Shown: positions 1 through 5,112 of the stretch, piece by piece
How positions within the stretch are numbered: position 1 is the first letter of the stretch
Layout of the letters: the number at the start of each line of letters is the position of its first letter
Source: Thermoplasmata archaeon
GTDB lineage: Archaea > Thermoplasmatota > Thermoplasmata > Lutacidiplasmatales > UBA184
Assembly (NCBI GenBank): GCA_021828085.1
Contig: JAKATE010000137.1
Coordinates: 1 to 5,112, forward strand
DNA length: 5,112 nt
Reading direction: 5' to 3'
Notes under the pieces: generated by a model
Database searches by the model: none
What the model was told of the DNA's origin: nothing
Seen by the model: only the letters and a program-made list of their open reading frames with translations
Program-made: the position numbers and the translations under genes

Positions 1-1
1 C

Positions 2-76
2 CGGCACCTCCTCCCCGCCTCCCTGGACCTCTTCGGGGGCGAGGTTCCTCCCGAGCCACCGCGCCGGCGCCACTGA
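2..76 (+). CDS. C-terminal end of an unidentified protein (truncated at left edge)
   Basis: The second reading frame is open from the window edge to a TGA at 74-76 and would encode 24 residues ending in a Pro/Arg-rich tail, with a hydrophobic stretch containing LPASLDLFGG before it. The stop lies 7 nt before the ATG of the NAD(P)HX repair gene, which is typical spacing inside an operon, and that gene has no obvious Shine-Dalgarno sequence, so translation from an upstream neighbour would make sense. The fragment is too short to identify. The competing frame (the one used by the downstream gene) is also open to the edge, so the assignment rests mainly on stop position and plausible composition. 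Confidence 0.4.
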   Translation, partial: RHLLPASLDLFGGEVPPEPPRRRH

Positions 77-83
77 CCCTCCC

Positions 84-1601
84 ATGGCTGCGCAGGGTGG
101 GGCGCGCGGTCCGCTCTTCTCGGCGCTGGAGGTGCGGGTCCTCGAGCTCAACGCGGCGGCCCGTGGGCTCTCCATCGACACGATGATGGAGAACGCCGGA
201 GCGGCCGTGGCTGATGAGGCCCGCCGCCACCTTCCCGCCCCTCCCTCCCCGGTGGGGATCGTCTGCGGCTCCGGGAACAACGGCGGGGACGGTCTCGCCG
301 CCGCCTTCCATCTCCAGCAGATGGGGTACTCGCCGCGCGTCTGGCTGCTCGCGCCTCCCTCCCAGATCCATTCGGAGCCCGCCCGGGCGATGTGGCGGCG
401 CGTCTCCTCCACCGCCGACCTCCGGGTGGGGGTCCCCAAGGTCGCGGAGCTCCGCGACCTCCCTCTCCTTCTGGATGCGATGATCGGGACCGGAGGGGGA
501 GGCGAGCTCAAGGACCCCTATCGCGCGGCGGTCCTCGAGATCAACGCCTCCGGGGTGCCCGTCCTCTCGGTGGACCTTCCGACGGGGCTGGGGAGCACGA
601 CGGTCCTCCAGGCGCGCTGGACGGTCTCCCTGGAGGTCCTCAAGGAAGGGATGGAGCATCCCGCGGTCGGCGAGGTGACGGTCCGTTCCATCGGCATCCC
701 CCCCGAGGCGCGGGACGAGACCGGCCCCGGCGAGTTCCTGCTCTTCCCGGTCCCCGGGCGAACCACGCGCAAGGGGGGCCAGGGGCGCCTCGTCGTGGTG
801 GGGGGAGGGCCCTATGCCGGAGCGCCGGCCCTCGCCGCGCTCTCCGCGCTGCGCGCCGGCGTGGACATGGCCTTCGTGATCACCCCCGGAGGTGTCGCGG
901 ACCTGGTCCAGGGCTTTTCGCCCGAGATCATCGTCCGCGGGGTGGGACACGGGCGGATCTTCCACGAGGAGGAGGCCCACGCGCTCTGGAGCCTGGTGCA
1001 GAGCCTGCGGCCGGATGCGCTCCTCGTCGGGAACGGCGTCGGCACGGACCCCTCCACCCTCGTGGCCCTCGAGGAGCTCGTGGAGGAGGCGCTCGCGCAG
1101 GTGCCCGTGGTGCTCGATGCGGACGCCCTGCGCCTGGTGAACCACCGCCAGGGAGTTCCCTTCCGTGACCAGTCGCCCCGGCGGTTCCTCCTCACCCCGA
1201 ACGCCCGGGAGTACGCGCACCTCCGGGACCCGCGCTCCCCGTCGAACGTCCCGGTCGACGCGGAGGAGGTCCGGGAGACGGCCCGTCGCCTGAGGCTCTC
1301 GCTCCTGGTGAAGGGGGAGACCGACTGGATCTCCGATGGCGTGGACCTCAAGGGGAACCGGACCCACCACCCGGCGCAGGTGGTCGGAGGGGCGGGGGAC
1401 ACCCTCGCCGGCGTCGTGGCGTCGCTCCTGGCCCGGGGCCGGACGCCGACGCAGGCCGCTCGCCTGGGCACCTACTGGGTCGGTTCGACGGCGTTGAGGA
1501 TCTTCCCCCAGAAGAGCTACGGGATGCTCGCGAGCGACCTCACCGCCGAGCTCCCCCTCACCCTCTCCGAAGGGCTCGCCCGCGTCCAGAGCGGGTTCTG
1601 A
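84..1601 (+). CDS. nnr: Bifunctional NAD(P)H-hydrate epimerase / ADP- or ATP-dependent NAD(P)H-hydrate dehydratase
   Basis: This 505-residue protein repairs NADHX and NADPHX, the hydrated, inactive forms of the cofactors. The N-terminal YjeF_N domain (about residues 12-222) interconverts R and S epimers. It shows MENAG at 35-39, the phosphate-binding loop GSGNNGGDG at 62-70, DAMIGTG at 131-137 and VDLPTG at 163-168. The C-terminal ribokinase-like domain (about 226-500) dehydrates S-NAD(P)HX using ADP or ATP. It shows KGGQG at 230-234, a GAPALAALSALRAG stretch at 246-259, VLDADAL at 343-349, LTPN at 370-373, LVKG at 408-411 and the nucleotide-binding GGAGDT at 435-440 with the likely catalytic Asp439. 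Length and domain order match the usual fused form. The usual GPGLG of the second domain reads GNGVG (317-321). The ATG at 84 was chosen because it puts the conserved start of the first domain about 12 residues in. There is no in-frame stop upstream, so a longer start cannot be excluded. The gene is convergent with bud32. Confidence 0.93.
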   Translation: MAAQGGARGPLFSALEVRVLELNAAARGLSIDTMMENAGAAVADEARRHLPAPPSPVGIVCGSGNNGGDGLAAAFHLQQMGYSPRVWLLAPPSQIHSEPARAMWRRVSSTADLRVGVPKVAELRDLPLLLDAMIGTGGGGELKDPYRAAVLEINASGVPVLSVDLPTGLGSTTVLQARWTVSLEVLKEGMEHPAVGEVTVRSIGIPPEARDETGPGEFLLFPVPGRTTRKGGQGRLVVVGGGPYAGAPALAALSALRAGVDMAFVITPGGVADLVQGFSPEIIVRGVGHGRIFHEEEAHALWSLVQSLRPDALLVGNGVGTDPSTLVALEELVEEALAQVPVVLDADALRLVNHRQGVPFRDQSPRRFLLTPNAREYAHLRDPRSPSNVPVDAEEVRETARRLRLSLLVKGETDWISDGVDLKGNRTHHPAQVVGGAGDTLAGVVASLLARGRTPTQAARLGTYWVGSTALRIFPQKSYGMLASDLTAELPLTLSEGLARVQSGF

Positions 1602-1645
1602 CCCCGCCCGTTGGACCCCGGGGGCCGACGCGACGCCCCGAGAGC
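1602..1645. other. Convergent intergenic gap between nnr and bud32
   Basis: Only 44 nt separate the stop codons of two genes that point at each other. The gap holds a near-palindrome centred on CCCCGGGG (1613-1626, one mismatched pair), and a 5-bp stem with a 7-nt loop spans the nnr stop (1591-1607). Neither is followed by a T-run on either strand, so I do not call a terminator. Transcripts from the two sides probably overlap at their 3' ends. Confidence 0.5.
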
Positions 1646-2293
1646 TCACGCGTAGCGGATGCGCCCGCGGATCTCCCGGACCCGTTCGAGGACCTCGGGG
1701 GAGGAGCGGTAGGCTCGCGCGTAACAATCCACGAACACCCGGAAAAGCCGGGGGGCGTCCGGGGTGAGGGTGTTGAGGTCCTCCTCCACGAGGTGGAGGT
1801 CGATGCCCCGCTCCTCCAGCGAGGGGTCCTTCGAGCCGAGCGAGAGGTCGAGGAGGGAGAGCCGGTGACCATCCCAGAGGACGTTGGAGGCCGTGAGGTC
1901 CCCGTGGCTCAGCCCAGCCTGGTGCAGGCGTCCCAAGAGCTCCCCCCAGAGGCCGACGAGCCTCTCCCGCTCTTCCGCGGGGACCTCCGGTGCGGAGAGG
2001 TGCTCGGTGAGCGGGGTCCCGGGCAACCGCTCGAGGACGAGCACGAGCTCGCTCTCGTCGACGTCGAGGACGATGGGAGTGCGGACGCCCGCACGACGCG
2101 CCTCCCGGAGCAGGCGGACCTCGGTGCGCAGCCGTCCGGTGCGCAGACGGAGATCGAGGTCGGCCGGCCGGTAGGTCTTGGCGGGGCGGACCTTGCGAAC
2201 TGCCGGGAGCCCCAGGAACTCGATGGCCTCGACCTTGGCCTCGGCCCCTTCGGCGCCGGACCAGGGGGTGCGGGGGATCGAGGGGGGGCTCAT
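1646..2293 (-). CDS. bud32: Bud32-type KEOPS complex kinase (Kae1-associated atypical protein kinase)
   Basis: This 215-residue protein is a piD261/Bud32-family small kinase. In KEOPS it binds Kae1 and acts as an ATPase/autokinase supporting synthesis of t6A at position 37 of ANN-decoding tRNAs in the cytoplasm. The visible family features, in order, are: GAEA at 16-19; RKVRPAKTYR at 33-42 with the likely ATP-binding Lys34; LD followed by an Arg-rich helix with Glu58; the catalytic loop HGDLTASN at 130-137 with Asp132 and Asn137; the metal-binding Asp149; IDLHLVEEDL at 164-173; and a basic RGRIR end at 209-213. The length is right for stand-alone archaeal Bud32; many archaea instead fuse it to Kae1. 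The usual DFG is DLS (149-151) and the usual EDKAVDL reads EERGIDL. The start ATG overlaps the stop of the upstream ureohydrolase gene by 4 bp (ATGA), so the two are surely co-transcribed and probably translationally coupled. Confidence 0.92.
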   Translation of the reverse strand: MSPPSIPRTPWSGAEGAEAKVEAIEFLGLPAVRKVRPAKTYRPADLDLRLRTGRLRTEVRLLREARRAGVRTPIVLDVDESELVLVLERLPGTPLTEHLSAPEVPAEERERLVGLWGELLGRLHQAGLSHGDLTASNVLWDGHRLSLLDLSLGSKDPSLEERGIDLHLVEEDLNTLTPDAPRLFRVFVDCYARAYRSSPEVLERVREIRGRIRYA

Positions 2294-3186
2294 CCGGAGC
2301 GGCTCACGTCCTTCCCGGATCGATGGAGCTCGGTGCGGAGGATCGCCTCGCGCGCGAGACGGGCGGCGAGGGCGCTGGTGTTGCCCGAGTCCCAGGGGGG
2401 CGAGACCTCCATGATGTCGAGCCCGGCGAGCCTCGGAGCGGCGAGGTCGATGACGGTCTTCACGTCGAGGGGGGAGAGCCCGAAGGGCTCGGGGGTCCCG
2501 GTGGCCGGGGCGTAGGCCGGGTCGATCCCGTCGATGTCGAGGGTGATGTAGACCCGCTCGGTGTGGAGCATCTCGAGAGCGCGCTCGGTGGCCGCCCGGA
2601 TCCCCTCGCGATGGATGTCGTAGGCGCTCAGGTAGCGCATCCCGATCCGGTCGTTGTCCTCCTTCTCGTCGCGCGACATGGAGCGGACCCCCAGGACGAC
2701 CACGTTGGAGGAGCCGAGCCGCTCGACCATCCGTCGGGCCGAGCAGGCGTGGCTGCGGCGGTCGCCCAGGTAGACCTCCCGGAAGTCGAGGTGCGCGTCG
2801 AGGTAAAGGACCCCCAGGGAGGCGTCCCGGGGGGCCGCCTCCACGACGGGAGGGGCGCAGGCGTGGTCCCCTCCCAGCGTGATGGGGAACTTCGATCCCT
2901 CCCAGATGGGCTGGGCGAGCTCTCGCACGCCCTTCGCCATCTCCTCGGCGCTCCCGAACTCCTCCGCGTTGCCCAGGTCGTGGATCGGGACCTCGCTCAG
3001 ATCGAGGCCGGTCTCGAAGTTGTACGTCTCGAAGTTCCAGGACTGTTGGCGGATGGCGTCCGGCCCGAAGCGGGCCCCCGGCCGGAACGAGGTGGTCCGG
3101 TCGAACGGCACTCCCAGGATCACGTAGCGCGCCTCGGAGAAGGAGGCGGTCGCGTCCGCGAAGGTGGTCAGCTGGGTGGAGGGCAT
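2290..3186 (-). CDS. speB: Agmatinase-family ureohydrolase (arginase/agmatinase superfamily)
   Basis: This 298-residue protein should hydrolyse a guanidino compound to urea and an amine. Agmatine to putrescine, feeding polyamine synthesis, is most likely. The two-metal (Mn) site is complete: His108 in GGDH (105-108), Asp130, His132 and Asp134 in DAHLD, and Asp217 and Asp219 in LDIDGIDP. Other family marks are FRPGARFGPDAIR at 34-46, SHAC at 145-148, ATGTPEPFGLS at 228-238 and MEVSPPWD at 259-266. The length is normal for the family. An ATG 50 codons further upstream is in frame, but its extension is low-complexity and would cross the promoter region. The ATG at 3186 sits about 25 nt from a TATA-like box and puts the conserved core at the usual distance. 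Arginase, guanidinobutyrase or formiminoglutamase activity cannot be excluded from motifs alone. It is the first gene of a unit with bud32. Confidence 0.92.
   Translation of the reverse strand: MPSTQLTTFADATASFSEARYVILGVPFDRTTSFRPGARFGPDAIRQQSWNFETYNFETGLDLSEVPIHDLGNAEEFGSAEEMAKGVRELAQPIWEGSKFPITLGGDHACAPPVVEAAPRDASLGVLYLDAHLDFREVYLGDRRSHACSARRMVERLGSSNVVVLGVRSMSRDEKEDNDRIGMRYLSAYDIHREGIRAATERALEMLHTERVYITLDIDGIDPAYAPATGTPEPFGLSPLDVKTVIDLAAPRLAGLDIMEVSPPWDSGNTSALAARLAREAILRTELHRSGKDVSRSG
2304..2311 (-). promoter_or_regulatory. Possible ribosome binding site for bud32 inside the end of speB
   Basis: Read on the minus strand, GGACGTGA matches the archaeal Shine-Dalgarno GGAGGTGA at 7 of 8 positions and ends 10 nt before the bud32 ATG. 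It lies within the last codons of the ureohydrolase gene. Together with the 4-bp stop/start overlap it suggests coupled or re-initiating translation. A single motif of this length could be chance. Confidence 0.3.
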
Positions 3187-3207
3187 GGCCGACCGATTCT
3201 CGGGCCG

Positions 3208-3215
3208 TATTTGAA
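3208..3215 (-). promoter_or_regulatory. TATA-like box A for speB-bud32, implying a leaderless transcript
   Basis: On the minus strand the sequence reads TTCAAATA, close to the archaeal box A (TTTAWATA-like), in a region that is otherwise nearly all G and C. Its centre is about 25 nt upstream of the ATG at 3186. In archaea transcription usually starts about 25 nt after box A, which would place the transcript start at or next to the start codon. This fits the absence of a strong Shine-Dalgarno sequence there and supports the chosen start. Not experimentally shown. Confidence 0.45.
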
Positions 3216-3261
3216 CAGGCCCTCGGCGCTTCCGGCCGCGCGACGAACCGCTGTCCGGGCA

Positions 3262-3275
3262 GCTATCCTCATAGC
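3262..3275 (+). promoter_or_regulatory. Short inverted repeat / weak promoter element upstream of the enoyl-CoA hydratase gene
   Basis: GCTAT-CCTC-ATAGC is a perfect inverted repeat with 5-bp arms and a 4-nt spacer, ending 43 nt before the ATG at 3319. It is one of the AT-richer spots in the intergenic region. It could serve as a degenerate box A, giving a start near 3295 and a leader of about 24 nt, or as a small operator. The repeat is short and either role is inference. Confidence 0.25.
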
Positions 3276-3300
3276 CCGCCCCCGGCTGCTGCGGGGTATC

Positions 3301-3310
3301 GGAAAGGGGG
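3301..3310 (+). promoter_or_regulatory. Purine-rich ribosome binding site of the enoyl-CoA hydratase gene
   Basis: GGAAAGGGGG ends 8 nt before the ATG at 3319, a normal spacing. It is not a perfect Shine-Dalgarno match. It supports this ATG over upstream in-frame codons, which lie in sequence antisense to speB. Confidence 0.4.
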
Positions 3311-3318
3311 AACGGAGC

Positions 3319-4113
3319 ATGAAGGATTTCGCGCATCTATGGGTCAAGGAGGAGGAGGACGGGGTCCTCGTGGTGACGATGAAGAACCCACCGGTGAACG
3401 CGCTCTCCACCACCCTCATGGGCGAACTGGAGTCGCTGGTGGGGACGCTGAAGGAGGACCGGGGCCGGCGGGCGGTGGTCCTCACCGGGGAGGGCTCCTA
3501 CTTCTCCGCGGGGGCCGACCTGAAGGAGATGGCCTCGAAGGTGGAGAGCTTCCGGCAGGAGGCGGAGAGCATCGTCTCACGCGGGCACAGGGTCTTCCAG
3601 GGCCTGGAGGCGCTCCCGCAGCCGGTGATCGCCGCGATCAACGGTCTCGCGCTCGGAGGGGGACTCGAGCTCTCCCTCGCCTGCGACCTCCGCATTGCCG
3701 GCGACAGCGCCAAGCTCGGCGCCACCGAGGCGAACTTCGGCCTCCTTCCGGCCTACGGGGGAACCCAACGCCTTCCCCGCGTGGTCGGGCTCGCCAAGGC
3801 GAAGGAGCTCATCTTCTCCGCCTCGATGATCTCGGGGACGGAGGCCCAGCGCATCGGCCTGGTGAACCGGGCCGTCCCGGCCGGGCAGGAGCTGCGGGCC
3901 GCGAGGGACCTCGCCCACACCGTGGCGCAGAAGGCCCCCCTCGCCATCGCGGCCGCCAAGTCGGCGATCCACTACTCCCTCGACCATGACCTGGTCGACG
4001 GGCTCGCTGAGGAATCCCGGCGGTTCCGCTCGGAGGTCCTCCCGAGCGAGGACCTCCTCGAGGGGATCAGCGCCTTCCTCGAGCGGCGTCCGCCCAAGTT
4101 CGCCGGGAAGTGA
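3319..4113 (+). CDS. Enoyl-CoA hydratase (crotonase family)
   Basis: This 264-residue cytoplasmic enzyme should add water to trans-2-enoyl-CoA to give 3-hydroxyacyl-CoA, the second step of a beta-oxidation cycle. The crotonase fold is clear: NPPVNALS at 23-30, the oxyanion-hole segment FSAGADLKEM at 62-71, NGLALGGGLEL at 108-118 and YGGTQRLPR at 146-154. Both acid/base glutamates expected for a true hydratase are present: Glu117 in GGGLEL and Glu137 in GATEANFG. This favours a hydratase over isomerase, dehalogenase or thioesterase members of the superfamily. The exact chain-length preference cannot be read. The usual PGAGGTQ is PAYGGTQ here. The length is typical of single-domain members. The reading frame stays open upstream through the whole antisense of speB, but the start at 3319 has a ribosome site and the conserved N-terminus. 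An acyl-CoA dehydrogenase gene follows after 10 nt. Confidence 0.93.
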   Translation: MKDFAHLWVKEEEDGVLVVTMKNPPVNALSTTLMGELESLVGTLKEDRGRRAVVLTGEGSYFSAGADLKEMASKVESFRQEAESIVSRGHRVFQGLEALPQPVIAAINGLALGGGLELSLACDLRIAGDSAKLGATEANFGLLPAYGGTQRLPRVVGLAKAKELIFSASMISGTEAQRIGLVNRAVPAGQELRAARDLAHTVAQKAPLAIAAAKSAIHYSLDHDLVDGLAEESRRFRSEVLPSEDLLEGISAFLERRPPKFAGK

Positions 4114-4115
4114 GG
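4112..4115 (+). promoter_or_regulatory. Ribosome binding site of the acyl-CoA dehydrogenase gene
   Basis: GAGG overlaps the stop codon of the enoyl-CoA hydratase gene (TGAGG) and ends 8 nt before the ATG at 4124. This spacing decides the start and suggests that the two genes are translated from one transcript. Confidence 0.5.
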
Positions 4116-4123
4116 GGTGGCGC

Positions 4124-5112
4124 ATGAGCAGCCCCGTGGGATCCGTGAAGGAGGCGGAGCGCCCGGAGCTCGTCGCCCTCCGCGAGACGGTCGCCCGGTT
4201 CGCCCGGGAGGAGGTGGCGCCGGTCCTGAGCGAGATGGACGAGAGGGAGAAGTTCCCCGAAGGGACCGTCCGGCGGATGCGGGAGCTCGGCTTCTTCGGC
4301 GTTCCCATCCCCGAAGAGCACGGCGGGCTCGGCCTGGGGAAGACCGGCTACTGCATCCTCATGGAGGAGATGGGCAAGGTGGACGCCTCCCACGCCGCCA
4401 TCCTGGGGGCCCACGTCTCCCTGGGGATGACCCCCCTGCTCTACTACGGAACCCCCGAGCAGAAGGAGCGCTTCCTCCGCCCCGCGGCCGCGGGGGAGAA
4501 GCTCATGGCCTTCTCGCTCACCGAGCCCGGCAGCGGCTCGGACTCCGGCGCCCTGGTCACCTCCGCCCGGGCCGACGGGGATTTCTTCGTGCTCAACGGG
4601 GAGAAGATCTACGTCACCAACGGCCACGAGGCCGACCAGGTCGTCGTCCTCGCCGCCAACGACGTGAAGCTCGGCCCTCGCGGAGGGATCACCGCCTTCC
4701 TCGTGCCGAAAGGCACCAAGGGTTTCCGCGTGGGACGCCTCGAGAAGAAGATGGGCCTCCACGGCACCTCCACCGCCCAGCTCCTCTTCGAGGACTGCGC
4801 GATCCCCCGCGACCAGGTCATCGGGGAGGTGGGAAGGGGCTTCATCGTCGCCATGACCGCCCTGGACGTGGGCCGCCTCTCCCTGGGGGCCGGCTCGCTG
4901 GGAGGGATGCAGGGGGCGCTCGCCGAGGCGCTGCGCTATGCGCAGAACCGGATGCAGTTCGACCTTCCCATCGTCGAGCACCAGGCCATCCAGTTCAAGC
5001 TCGCCGACATGGCCATGCACATCCACGCCCTCAAGACCATGGTCTACCAGGCGGCCGCCTTCCAGGACCGGATGGGCTACGACCCCAGGGCCTGGAACCG
5101 CGACGACCGGGC
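4124..5112 (+). CDS. Acyl-CoA dehydrogenase, N-terminal and middle parts (truncated at right edge)
   Basis: The frame from the ATG at 4124 is open to the window edge, giving 329 residues of a family usually about 380-400 long. It is an FAD enzyme that oxidises acyl-CoA to trans-2-enoyl-CoA and passes electrons to ETF, supplying the substrate of the hydratase encoded just upstream. The N-terminal helical domain (about 10-125) contains ELGFFGVPIPEEHGG. The middle beta domain has FSLTEPGSGSDSGA (130-143), where flavin and substrate bind, then GEKIYVTNG (159-167). The start of the C-terminal helical domain shows GRGF (237-240), GRLSLGAGSLG (250-260) and HQAIQFKLADM (286-296). The catalytic Glu, expected near residue 365-370, lies beyond the window, so the exact subfamily cannot be judged. 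The usual RxxFGKP is RMQFDLP (276-282), with Asp in place of the common Gly. The gene lies 10 nt after the hydratase gene, in the same unit. Confidence 0.93.
   Translation, partial: MSSPVGSVKEAERPELVALRETVARFAREEVAPVLSEMDEREKFPEGTVRRMRELGFFGVPIPEEHGGLGLGKTGYCILMEEMGKVDASHAAILGAHVSLGMTPLLYYGTPEQKERFLRPAAAGEKLMAFSLTEPGSGSDSGALVTSARADGDFFVLNGEKIYVTNGHEADQVVVLAANDVKLGPRGGITAFLVPKGTKGFRVGRLEKKMGLHGTSTAQLLFEDCAIPRDQVIGEVGRGFIVAMTALDVGRLSLGAGSLGGMQGALAEALRYAQNRMQFDLPIVEHQAIQFKLADMAMHIHALKTMVYQAAAFQDRMGYDPRAWNRDDR

Larger units (their letters stand above)
3187..3318. promoter_or_regulatory. Divergent intergenic promoter region between speB and the beta-oxidation genes
   Basis: This 132-bp stretch separates genes that point away from each other, so it must carry promoters for both units. 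It contains the few AT-rich patches of the neighbourhood: TATTTGAA at 3208-3215, and CTAT and CATAG around 3263-3274. I see no convincing ORF or RNA gene in it. Confidence 0.7.

Noticed and set aside
392..1471. Several long open frames on both strands overlapping nnr.
   Set aside because: They are Arg/Pro/Gly- or Ser/Arg-rich shadow frames of a GC-rich gene. The nnr frame carries all the motifs.
1591..1626. GC-rich hairpins at the nnr stop and in the convergent gap as a bidirectional terminator.
   Set aside because: The stems are short or imperfect, there is no T-run on either strand, and such hairpins are expected by chance at this base composition.
2323..3318. Long open frame on the + strand running antisense through speB and continuing in frame into the enoyl-CoA hydratase gene, as if the hydratase had a 332-residue N-terminal extension.
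   Set aside because: The extension is Gly/Asp/Val/Arg-rich without domain motifs and lies exactly opposite a clear ureohydrolase gene. High GC makes stops rare. The hydratase has a good start and ribosome site at 3319.
3187..3336. N-terminal extension of the ureohydrolase to an ATG at 3336.
   Set aside because: It would overlap the start of the divergent hydratase gene, has no family similarity, and would cross the TATA-like box that fits a start at 3186.
4067..5026. 319-codon open frame on the minus strand opposite the acyl-CoA dehydrogenase gene.
   Set aside because: It has low-complexity, His/Gly/Asp/Glu-rich composition with no recognisable motif, while the + strand encodes an unmistakable acyl-CoA dehydrogenase.
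1..5112. Search for CRISPR repeats, tRNA/rRNA genes, insertion sequences or a defence cluster.
   Set aside because: I saw no regularly spaced repeats, no tRNA-like arms, no transposase motifs and no terminal inverted repeats. All long stretches are covered by ordinary metabolic or housekeeping genes.

Overview
This is a very GC-rich window (about 70% by eye, with almost every third codon position G or C). It most likely comes from an archaeon. The best marker is a stand-alone Bud32-type KEOPS kinase, an archaeal/eukaryotic family. Supporting points are an archaeal-style agmatinase/ureohydrolase next to it, a two-domain NAD(P)HX repair enzyme with archaeal-like motifs, and a TATA-like box about 25 nt upstream of the agmatinase start, the spacing of an archaeal leaderless promoter. 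The proteins are not strikingly acidic, so a haloarchaeon seems less likely. A high-GC Thermoplasmatota-like or related euryarchaeal lineage is my inference and is not proven.

Layout. (1) Positions 2-76 hold the last codons of an unidentified + strand gene. (2) Positions 84-1601 (+) encode bifunctional NAD(P)H-hydrate epimerase/dehydratase (Nnr). (3) A short convergent gap follows. (4) On the minus strand lies a two-gene unit: an agmatinase-family ureohydrolase (3186 to 2290), then Bud32 (2293 to 1646), overlapping by 4 bp. (5) A 132-bp divergent promoter region covers 3187-3318. (6) On the + strand a second unit follows: an enoyl-CoA hydratase (3319-4113) and, 10 bp later, an acyl-CoA dehydrogenase (4124 to the right edge, truncated).

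How the genes work together. The hydratase and dehydrogenase would carry out consecutive steps of fatty-acyl-CoA (or branched or aromatic acyl-CoA) beta-oxidation: dehydrogenation of acyl-CoA to trans-2-enoyl-CoA, then hydration. The ureohydrolase probably makes putrescine (or another amine) and urea from a guanidino compound for polyamine synthesis. Bud32 is the kinase/ATPase subunit of KEOPS, which makes t6A in tRNAs. Nnr repairs hydrated NAD(P)H. These are housekeeping or ordinary metabolic functions. I see no mobile element, CRISPR array, RNA gene or defence system, and nothing that convincingly looks like a new biological system. The more interesting points are the coupling of the ureohydrolase to bud32, the altered DFG motif in Bud32, the leaderless promoter and a small inverted repeat before the beta-oxidation genes.
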